Source: Pelecanus crispus
Lineage: Eukaryota; Chordata; Aves; Pelecaniformes; Pelecanidae
DNA: 64,000 nt
Assembly: GCF_030463565.1 (NCBI RefSeq)
Contig: NC_134660.1
Coordinates: 2,431,501-2,495,500, forward strand
Direction of reading: 5' to 3'
Of this stretch, positions 52,765 through 62,422 are shown piece by piece (the stretch's first letter is position 1; each line of letters starts with the position of its first letter). The position numbers and the translations under genes are program-made. The notes below the pieces were generated by a model. That model saw nothing but the letters and a program-made list of their open reading frames with translations, made no database searches and was not told the origin of the DNA.

Positions 52765-55700
52765 ATGTTTAAACAAGTCACCCAATCCGTAGTACATCAG
52801 ATGGATCCAAAAGGAGACCTGGTCCCGGTTCATGGCATCTTCGACCATGAACATTTCAGACCCCTCTGTCTACTGACAAGAAAAAGAGAAGCCATATTCC
52901 GCCCATCTCCCCGCTACAAACCGTCAAGGTACAGACTTGACGACGTGCTGCTGTCTGGAGAAGACAATAAAAGCACAGGTAAAGCCCACGTTTATCAATC
53001 TTAAGTTCACCATTTCCATAGACAAAACATCTGGATCATTTGTGGCTGAACTCTACCATGTTTCATCCTTCTTGTGTGTGCAATAGTTACAATATTGAGT
53101 CGGTATAAACATGCTTAAGCTTATCCATCAAATTATTTCAGAGTCCCTCTTTCCCAACGGAGGTGGTGAAGCTTCAGGGCAATTTGCAGTCAATAAAAGC
53201 ACCACCGACAGAGTTGATGGGAGTCTAAGCCTTTCTGTTGCGCCTGCAAGCATAGACGTGAAAGGAGCTGCCTCCTTGTCCAAAGGGTGGTCCATCAAGC
53301 TGGATAAGAAGTACATACCACTACCAAAACTTGAGGCACTGAAAACAGTAAGGTAAGTGTCGTGGTTTAACCCCAGCCAGCAACTAAGCACACCGCAGCC
53401 GCTCGCTCACTCCCCCTACCCTGATGGGATGGCAGAGAGAATCGGAGGAGAAAGAGTGAGAAACACTCCTGGGTTAAGAACAGTTTAAAAATTGAAATAA
53501 AGTAAAATGGTAATGATAATAATAACAATATAATAATAATAATAATAATAATATACAAAGCAAGTGATGCACAATGCAATTGCTCACCACCTGCCGACCG
53601 ATACCCAGACAGTTCCTGAGCAGCGATCGCTGCTCCCCGGCCAACCCCCCCCAGTTTATATACTGGGCATGATGTCACATGCTATGGAATGGCCCTTTGG
53701 GCAGTTTGGATCAACTCTTCTGGCTGTGCCCCCTCCCAGTTTCTTGTGTACCTGGCAGAGCATGAAAGCTGAAAAGTCCTTGACTAGCATAAGCAGTACT
53801 TAGCAACAACTAAAAACATCAGCGTGTTACCAACATTCTTCTCCGACTAAATCCAAAATACAGCACTATGCCTGCTACTAGGAAGAAAATTAACTCTATC
53901 CCAGCCGAAACCAGGACAGTAAGGCAGACACAAAGGGACAACGCGCTCCTCCTCTCCTCCTCATCCTCCTCTACCCCACCCCAGGTCATGCAATGTTTTT
54001 TCAGCAGCCGCAAACCAAGATTAAGACCCGAGAGCATGCATTCTCCCTAACTGTGCATACTTCTGGGAGACAGGACAGAGAGGTGATAAAGATTCCTTGC
54101 ACAGCTCTCATGCTTATAGGTGTCTTTGTAATTCAGAAAGTGGGAACACCTCAACACAGTCTCAAGCCATCTTTTCTCATGGTTGGTACCTAGACAGGCG
54201 CACACAGATCAGGACAGGTCACCTGTATGACCAGCCAGGCCACGGCCTCGCTGCCCCGCTCCCCCTCAGACACAGAAAGGGGATGCGTTGAGGACAGCAA
54301 GAATTGCAGCCCTTTCTCTGCCGCCTTTTTCCCCCAGAAGCCCCTTATATTGTGACATTTCCATGTACTCATGCAATGTGAAGGGATGCAACCATGTGGC
54401 TTTTGGCTCTAAGCAGGCTACAGTACTTTTGTCATAACTCACAGGAAAACAGACACTTTCAGCCAGGATATTGCATCCTTTTTCTCTTTTAGAAAAATAA
54501 ATGTGAATCACTCCTTCATTCAACAACTAAAGAAAACACGACAACATTTATACGTGGTCCATGAAATAATAGAAACCTTAGAAGAGGCCAGCTGCGAGGA
54601 ATCCACCATGGCACAAGGGAGCTTCATGGCCCGGATCTACACCAAATTTTGTGCAAAGGTTTGATTTCTCTCCAGCCTCAGGAGTCAGTCCTTCCCAAAC
54701 ACCTGCATGCCAGCCAGGCCTAGTAACACGATTTTTTTTTTTTTTTTCTTCATTGACCAGGGCACCAGAGAGGACAAACAAAGCATAACTATACCCAAGG
54801 GCTGCACCCTGGCATTCAGGGCAATCCAGCTGGACATTAGAGACGCACTATGGGGTAAGTAATGATCGGACTGATGATCTTAGAGGTCCTTTCCAACCTT
54901 AATGGTTCCTAGTTTTTACTTTCATTATAAATAATCCAGCCACCAAGGCAGGAAACATGAAATTGCTACTCTACCCTTACTTAGTTTAGTGGCAGACTTG
55001 GTAATGTTAGGTTAATGGTTGGACTAGATGATCTTAAAGGTCTTTTCCAACCTAAACCATTCTATGATTCTGTGACTCCTCCATTCAGGAGACAACACAG
55101 AAGAAAACCATTTTCTCAAGTACCCCTCAGCCTCATGGCCACCCTTCACTCATTTTCAAGGGCATGAGCACATGCAATATGAGCAGCAGAAGTCACCTGG
55201 GAAAGGGCCGTACGCAGGACCTAGGTTACTTGGGAAAGAGATGCAGTTTCAGGGCAGGGGGTGCTGCAGAAATGGAAGGGGGATACTGGAAGTCTCAGCT
55301 CTGAACTTGAGGAACTGCAGAGCTCCTGCTGAAAAACAGCACGGGGACAGAGGTTTGGTTTGTTTTCCTTTCTCTACCTACTCAGAAGAAGAGAGCCAGG
55401 CAGAAAACAGGGTGCCCGACCCTTCCACCCTTCCAGGTGGCAAGGCTGGTGTAAAAGACACTTATGCTGGAGAGGTAGAGAAAGAGAGGACCGAGATACA
55501 CAAAACCTGCTGCAGCATTGGAGAGACCACATTTGCCTTGCTTCCCCTGTGCTCTGTGCTTCCCACGTCTGCATGCATCTGGTTGAGCATAAGTTTTCAT
55601 TTCAATTTACCGGTCTTTTAACACACCTATTGGCCAATACAGACCCTAACATAAGGCGCACCACAGCAGGGAATGAGGTCTAGAAATAACGAGCTTTAAA

Positions 55701-58243
55701 TGAACGGGCAGAAGACAGATGTGCTGCAGGAGAGTGCAAACACCAGTCTGACCTACAACTGGCATGTGAGATTTCAGACCTGGCACACCAGTATCTTCAG
55801 ACTTCAAAACAACAAATCTGGTTAAAAAAAGAAACATACCTATCCAGCTTTAAGTATTTCTCTTAATCAGTAATGTCTTCTTTCTCTTGTGACAGACCTT
55901 TACTATTTCAAACAAGAAAGCTTAATGTTCGTATCTGACGGTAAGCAATGTATTTTACTACTTTGACTTGTACTACTTTTAACCCCTCTGGATACGATAG
56001 AATCCCTCAGGATAAACACAAACCACCAAGAGAGATGTGTTTACTGTACATTACCTGAGACGTGACAATTGACCAACTCAAAATTGCGTATCGCTTTTGA
56101 AAATATTCATAGAAATGTTTCAAATTCTAAATTTAGGGGTGCCAGGGAACTTACTGTGGGCTTCTCCAGTTTACAAGTGACATATTTGGACTCTGGTCCA
56201 ACCTGAAATCTGGTTTTCAGGTTCCTCACGAGGAAGATTAGGAGAAGTGGAGAAAGAAGTTAAAGAGAATTGTCAAATTCTCTCCAACTTGTCTTCTAAG
56301 CTGTTCGTTGCAGTTTTAAAAGCCATCAAAGCTGTGATGAGAGACAGGAACCTCTTTCAAGAGCTGACCCAGAAAGTAAGCAAAGTTTTTCTTACTGCCA
56401 GCACTTATACAGACATCCAGGTTCATACCTCTTGCCCCAGAAGTCCTCTCTCCTATGCCACAACCATCAATCCAAAAATCCCTCACTCAGCACGTCTGTC
56501 TGCTCTTCATCCCCATGCAGGGAAAGCAGGTGCTCAGGACAGAGTCAACTGCTGAACTATGTCCTGAATATAGCCCAGCACATGTACCTGAAGGCTCCAA
56601 ACCATTTAAATTTCATATTCCATCTTTAACTGGAGCCAGCGTGAATGCTAAAGCCTCAATTACAGCCTCATAAATAGCTTAGGGAGGGGAGACACATACT
56701 ACATGACCGGTCATATGCTTCTGTAGTTAGATTGCAAGGGACTAGCAGCAGCCTCTTCTCTGAAATCCTGACATTTACTTTTTCTTATCCCCTTAGATGG
56801 AAGCAGTTCTTGATGAAACTGGTAGTTGTGAGCTGAAAACAGAAAGCCCGGACTTAAAAGACCTGCTGAGCAGCCTACAGGATTCAAGTCCTCTTGTCCT
56901 CAAGCTGGCAGAAGCCATCACCTACACTCTTGACGCATTAGATGGTAAGGCTTTCTGGCATTTTAATAGAGAAATCCGGCAGCACCAGAATACATGAAGA
57001 GCATTCCTACCGACAACACTAGCAGAATACAGAAAGCTTGCAGAGGATTTATGCAATATCATTTCCTAGATTGTGGGAACGAAGGGGGTTTATGCCAAGA
57101 GCAGAGACCTGACTGTAGCAGCCGCTGTTCAGCAGCAGTTGGAGAGTCGCAAAGCAGCGACTGCCAGGAGCATGACACCGAGTTACCACTCGGTCCAGGA
57201 ACAGCGTACACGAGGGGATCCTTGAAAAGAGGGCTTGAAAGCAGAATTAAAGCCTGGGTAGAGGCAGCAAGATCACCTTACAGAAAGAGCAGCGCACATT
57301 CCAGGGTTCTTCTTCCCAAGGCTGCCACAAAACATGGTTTGAACCTCCCCTCAACCCCCTTGGTCTCTACATGCGATGGTACAGTTGTCCGTACACAGTA
57401 ACAGCTGTGTTCCTCTCACAGGGAAGCTGTACTAATAATTGAGTTTAAAACATCTGAAGAACTTTTGACCAACCAGGCACTCCCTGCAAGACAGTTGATG
57501 GTCACCCTTCACATCTCACCAGTTGTCTCTCAAACACTGGGGGGGGGGTGTGGGGGTGTGGTGGTACAAACCTGTTTTAATTCTGCAGAGCTAAAGGAGG
57601 ATCAGCTGCTGCTATTGCTGGAGTCTTTGGAAGAGAAGATTGTGTCCCAACAGCTCAAGCTGGTGAGTGAGCATGCATCACATTGGGCTGAAAATGAAGG
57701 GGCAGGGGAGTGTTACTTTAAGTAAAGAAGAAGAAAAAAAAAACAACAAAAAAACCCCACCACCACAAAAACAAGCTACAATTTTAATTTCTTGGAAATA
57801 ATTACTTCACAAGAAACTGGGAACTGAATACATGAACATGAGGGTCTTTCAGGGTGAAAAGTCCTATATATAAACGTGGATTATTTAGTGCTCCTGTAAG
57901 ACAGTAAAGCACCTCACCAGTCAAAGGCATCACTGACTGACTTAACAACTTCCACAGACAGCACTATTAAAATACTGATTCTGCTCTTTTTTCTGTTGCT
58001 GCAAAGGTTGGGAACATCTTGGAACACGACATAAAACGTGGCAAGGGGCCTTTCAGCATGGATACCACCTTGCTCTCCTTCTCACGAGAGGAGCAACAAA
58101 AATTAACCTTTGCAATGGTTGAGATGAGTGGAGTGAAGCTCCAGAAGGACGGATCTGCTGTCTGTACAGGAAATGCCTTCCCAGCCACAGCAGCCCTGTA
58201 CACATCTCTCTACGTCCTTAACCTTCTGAGTAACTCAGGTTAG
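52765..58243 (+). CDS. GSDMA: GSDMA copy 1, gasdermin A, full length
   Basis: Nine coding exons join in phase: 52765-52978, 53142-53352, 54493-54658, 54761-54854, 55896-55940, 56221-56375, 56797-56944, 57589-57662, 58007-58243 (1344 nt, 447 aa; human GSDMA is 445). Exons 1-4 (residues 1-228) encode the membrane-inserting, pore-forming N domain (MFKQVTQSVVHQMDPKGDLV; FRPLCLLTRKR; TIPKGCTLAFRAIQLDI). Exon 5 is the linker ending FVSD (D243). Exons 6-9 encode the helical inhibitory C domain (LESLEEKIVSQQLKLV; ALYTSLYVLNLLS). Cleavage between the domains releases the pore former in pyroptosis. Birds lack the other inflammatory gasdermin of mammals (GSDMD), and non-mammalian GSDMA is reported to be a caspase-1 target; FVSD suits this. 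A solo LTR lies in intron 2, five bases past its donor. The frame is intact. No GSDMB-like gene is seen. Confidence 0.93.
53358..53918 (-). mobile_element. Solo LTR in GSDMA copy 1, intron 2
   Basis: A 561-bp inverted copy of the LTR family at 11677 (plus strand begins TGTCGTGGTTTAACCCCAGC and ends CCCAGCCGAAACCAGGACA). It is flanked by GTAAG at 53353-53357 and 53919-53923. Copy 2 keeps the empty site (GGTAAGGCAAACAC at 61417-61430). The left target copy is the splice donor of GSDMA exon 2. It contains the same perfect 18-bp palindrome (53618-53635) and a TAA-rich tract. There are no internal viral genes. Confidence 0.95.
54862..55076 (+). mobile_element. Two CR1 3'-end remnants in GSDMA intron 4
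   Basis: A degenerate piece (54862-54911; GATGATCTTAGAGGTCCTTT) also present in copy 2, and a better preserved one (about 54985-55076; GGACTAGATGATCTTAAAGG, then CCATTCTATGATTCTGTGA), which is the diagnostic CR1 3' end. Only the first falls in the part of copy 2 that can be compared. Confidence 0.85.
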
Positions 58244-58545
58244 GTTGCAGGTGTCCTCCCATCAGGAATCATTTAAAGGGAATCACCTGGCACCATATTT
58301 GAAGGTCTCTTACTGCAAGCCAGCTTCTCCCTCCAAGCTTCACCCCTAAATAGCTGAGGCATTCTTATCAGTACAGAAAGCAGCAGTGGGATCTCAGAGC
58401 ATTTTAATGATGCTCACCTGGTAAAACCACACCTCCCTCACATGATTACACACCCCACCAGCAAGGAATAACTTACAGCATCTCAGAACAACATTACAAA
58501 TGCTCTGATGACTGCTTTAGAAATAACGAGAGCCATTTCTTACTC

Positions 58546-58551
58546 AATAAA
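58546..58551 (+). terminator. GSDMA copy 1 polyadenylation signal
   Basis: AATAAA in CTCAATAAACTT, 303 bases after the GSDMA stop codon and 140 bases before the start of duplication copy 2. Confidence 0.6.
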
Positions 58552-59151
58552 CTTAAAGGCAGGTTTTTTTAATCTGCAGGTACTTTCAGCCACTTAGCAG
58601 TGCTGCCTGCCCGGAGGTACGCGTTTAGCAAAAGCCACCTGGCTGGTCCACAGGAGGGGATCTGCGGATCCAGCGGCCCTGCCCAATCAATACTGGCTTC
58701 CTGTATAGCGATTAGGGCAAACCTCAGCTGGAGAATGAAAGGTGGGCTCCACCCTGTGACTGAGAAACAATTACTAGATAAATAGGTACTTAAAATGCTT
58801 TTCTGCTTTGTTCTGCAATGAATGCCAAAGGAGAAAAGCTTTTGAAAACCACCACTTGACCTGGCAGAAGCCTTTGCTCTGCCCATCTTGTCCTGGGCAA
58901 AGCCTCTCCTAAGCCACTGGCAAGACCAGCATGGATTCACACAGGACAGCAGTCACTGCAACAGGAAAGTCAGAAAACAAGTCCAGGCTAATCAAGTGAT
59001 TTGTTTAACATAGCTAACAGGATGTCAAACAGCCCAACCCTTCCTAGGAAAAAGCCTTTAAAAAAAAAAAACAACCCACTGAGATCTAGGGCTACTGAAT
59101 TCCTGAGTACTTTTTTTTTTTTTAATAATTGTTTAATTTTTTGTTTAACAG

Positions 59152-59318
59152 AAGCATGGTACTGGCCCTGGGAAAGGGGACAGCAGCTGGTTACCATTGT
59201 TAACACATTCATATTTCTCATTGTGACTTACGTTGCTTTAACATTGCCTATAATATCTTTTAAGCATGCAAGTGTTTGTGTCTATGCATCCTCCTTGCAT
59301 CAGTTTAAACTGAGCTAA
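59152..59318 (+). other. Candidate 3'-terminal exon, unknown gene (copy 2)
   Basis: Second copy of the frame at 50323-50489, with the same hydrophobic segment, stop codon (59316-59318) and downstream AATAAA at 59438-59443. I see no difference between the two frames. If the copy 1 frame is a real last exon, this one is an orphan unless upstream exons splice to it. Confidence 0.22.
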
Positions 59319-60823
59319 ATTAGTTGGGGTTTTTTTAATGCAACGTTCTGACATTGTACACAGTTCTGGGGTTTTTTTTTCCCAGTAGCCCTTCTTTCTG
59401 CTGTGTATACACAAGTCTCATGTAGAGAACTTTCTAAAATAAAGTGTGAATATTTTTATTACTCCTTTGTACAGTATTCTAAGAGAAACTAATAAAGTGA
59501 GTATTCATGTAAAAACTTGTGTTTGATTCCTTGAATTTTCACACGGACAGGGCTTGCTTTTAAACAAGCACAGCAAATGAATCCTGTATGGCAATTCCAA
59601 GCCCACCAAGTGATGGACTGCACTAAAGCAAAGAGCTTGCAGCCCACTGCCTGGATCCCTTCGCAGGGTACCACACCGGTGAGTCACGCAAACCCTCTGC
59701 TGCTAACAACGAGCCAGAAAGCATGGCAACGTGTGTGCATCACTGGTCAATGTAAGTTAATAAAAGGGTCTCCAATAACATAATACTCTCCCCTGGCCTA
59801 CACCACGCCTAATTAGTTAGCTCTCTCACAGGTTTAGTGAAATCCTCCTAAATCGGAACACACCGTTCCTCATCCTAACAGAGCAGAACTATAAATGAAA
59901 ACAAGAACCAGGCTAGAAATTAAACAAATCTTACAGGATCGATACATCTGTAGAACAAGTTAAGGTTATTATCCACAGCCACTGTAACAAGTCATGACAG
60001 GCTGACTCAGGTCAATGACTGAAACTTTTTGGAGGAAAAATGTGCAAGCAAAAGGCTTTTTGTGCCCTGATTTAGAAGATACTTCCGGATCTCTGAAAGG
60101 AAAGGCGGGGACAGAGCATTTCCCCCGCCTTGCTGCTTTAGAGAGGCCATATCACTTCAGAAGCACAGCAGACTGCTCTGCACATTGCCCAGGGACGGCA
60201 GAGGAGAAGCCCTTCACTCCACAAACAGGCAAGTACATTTTTAAGAGCTTTCAGTCTGGAAGAGGGATGGAGCAAACTGTCTGTTAAGTGTTCTGGTTTA
60301 GTTTTTCTCTCTTTTTCAAGTCTCCCAAGGGAATGAGATTAAAGTATTTCAGACCATGATAGGGCCTAACTTAAGGAGCAATGTCTACTTTACTCATGAA
60401 AATTATTATAGTATGTACTGGTATAGGCAACAAAACAGCTTAACTGAAAGAACAGTAACAGACTCCAGTGCTGAAGATCCGTACGCTCAGAAACTGCTCG
60501 CTGCGTTCTCAGTCTGCACGATGACTGGGAGTTACCAGCAAAGGGGGACGAGTCTAAGCCAGCCTCATTAGCAAGCCACAGCTCGTACTCCTACCTCTCC
60601 AAATCCTCCCCTATACCCAATCCCGTCAAAGTGCCGTCCTTGTACTAATGTGGGCTTCTTTCGGTTATCATCAACTGTGAAAAGTTCTTAAGAATTAAAG
60701 CAACACATTTTGTTACAGCCTTCTGCTTGTATTTCAAGTAATCTTGCTTAACTTGTCTTGCCTCTTTCCTAAGGCACAAGTACACTTTCCTTTGGTTCAA
60801 AAACTCATCCAGCCGCAGCAGAA

Positions 60824-62344
60824 ATGTTTAAACAAGTCACCCAATCCGTAGTACATCAGATGGATCCAAAAGGAGACCTGGTCCCGGTTCATGGCATCTT
60901 CAGTCATGAACATTTCAGACCCCTCTGTCTACTGACAAGAAAAAGAGAAGCCATATTCTTCACATCTCCCCGCTACAAACCGTCAAGGTACAGACTTGAC
61001 GACGTGCTGCTGTCTGGAGAAGACAATAAAAGCACAGGTAAAGCCCACGTTTATCAATCTTAAGTTCACCATTTCCATAGACAAAACATCTGGATCATTT
61101 GTGGCTGAACTCTACCATGTTTCATCCTTCTTGTGTGTGCAATAGTTACAATATTGAGTTGGTGTAATCATGCTTAAGCTCATCCATCAAATTATTTCAG
61201 AGTCCCTCTTTCCCAACGGAGGTGGTGAAGCTTCAAGTAAATTTACAGTCATGATCACAAGCAACACCATTGGCAGAGGTGATGGGAGTCTAAGCGTTTC
61301 TGTTGACCCTGCAAGCATAGACGTGAAAGGAGCTGCCTCCTTGTCCAGAGGGTGGTCCATCAAGCTGGATAAGAAGTACATACCACTACCAAAACTTGAG
61401 GCACTGAAAACAGTAAGGTAAGGCAAACACAAAGAGACAACGCGCTCCTCCTCTCCTCCTCTACCCCACCCCAGGTCATGCAATGTTTTTTCAGCAGCCG
61501 CAAACCAAGATTAAGACCCGAGAGCATGCATTCTCCCTAACTGTGCATACTTCTGGGGGACAGGACCGAGAGGCGATAAAGATTCCTTGCACAGCTCTCA
61601 TGCTTATAGGTGTCTTTGTAATTCAGAAAGCGGGAACACCTCAACACAGTCTCAAGCCATCTTTTCTCATGGTTGGTACCTAGACAGGCGCACACAGATC
61701 AGGACAGGTCACCTGTATGACCAGCCAGGCCACGGCCTCGCTGCCCCGCTCCCCCTCAGACACAGAAAGGGGATGCGTTGAGGACAGCAAGAATTGCAGC
61801 CCTTTCTCTGCCGCCTTTTTCCCCCAGAAGCCCCTTATATTGTGACATTTCCATGTACTCATGCAATGTGAAGGGATGCAACCATGTGGCTTTTGGCTCT
61901 AAGCAGGCTACAGTACTTTTGTCATAACTCACAGGAAAACAGACACTTTCAGCCAGGATATTGCATCCTTTTTCTCTTTTAGAAAAATAAATGTGAATCA
62001 CTCCTTCATTCAACAACTAAAGAAAACACGGGAAAACTTATACCTGGTCCATGAAATAATAGAAACCTTAGAGGAGACCAGCTGCGAGGAATCCACCATG
62101 GCACAAGGGAGCTTCATGGCCCAGATTTACACCAAGTTTCATGCAAAGGTTTGATTTCTCTCCAGCCTCAGGAGTCAGTCCTTCCCAAACACCTGCATGC
62201 CAGCCAGGCCTAGTAACACCATTTTTTTTTTTTTTTCCTTCATTGACCAGGGCACCAGAGAGGACAAACAAAGCATAACTATACCCAAGGGCTGCACCCT
62301 GGCATTCAGGGCAATCCAGCTGGACATTAGAGACGCACTATGGG
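60824..62344 (+). CDS. GSDMA: GSDMA copy 2, N-domain exons only visible
   Basis: Four coding exons: 60824-61037, 61201-61417, 61983-62148, 62251-62344 (691 nt, 230 codons plus one base), all in frame with intact splice sites. They encode a complete gasdermin pore-forming domain, two residues longer than copy 1. Differences from copy 1 cluster in coding exons: D27S, R46F, P47T; a rewritten stretch at 84-105 with a two-codon insertion; then Q159E, H160N, V163L, A174T, R189Q and C195H in copy 1 numbering. Exon 4 is identical. Linker and inhibitory-domain exons are not in the window: 78 bases after exon 4 a CR1 LINE begins. They may follow the LINE, or the gene may be truncated. A lone N domain would be expected to be harmful to the cell, so either downstream exons or silence is likely. 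Confidence 0.85.
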
Positions 62345-62422
62345 GTAAGTAATGATCGGACTGATGATCTTAGAGGTCCTTTCCAACCTTAATGATTCCT
62401 AGTTTTTACTTTCATTATAAAT

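Larger units (their letters stand above)
49857..54932 (+). repeat. Tandem duplication, copy 1
   Basis: Starts at TACTGGCTTCCTGTATAG and matches 58691-62422 at about 99% in most noncoding parts. The offset is 8828-8834 bp before 51.47 kb, 8059 bp from 52.3 to 53.36 kb, and 7490 bp after 53.92 kb. The two steps are about 770 bp present only in copy 1 (51.5-52.27 kb) and the solo LTR at 53358-53918. It contains the candidate exon at 50323 and GSDMA coding exons 1-4. Identity ends at 54932/62422, where copy 2 switches to CR1. Confidence 0.95.
58691..62422 (+). repeat. Tandem duplication, copy 2
   Basis: Second copy of the block at 49857-54932, in the same orientation and starting only 140 bp past the copy 1 polyadenylation signal. 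It lacks the solo LTR and about 770 bp upstream of the GSDMA start codon; in place of the latter it has a 26-bp inverted fragment (60309-60334). The right limit visible here is a CR1 junction at 62422/62423, so the true end of the duplication may lie beyond the window. Confidence 0.95.

Noticed and set aside
58238-58797. Possible extra GSDMA exon after an alternative donor at 58239 (acceptor at 58579, open to 58797)
   Set aside because: The stop at 58241-58243 already gives the normal gasdermin A length and C-terminal end; the extension would run across the duplication junction into copy 2.
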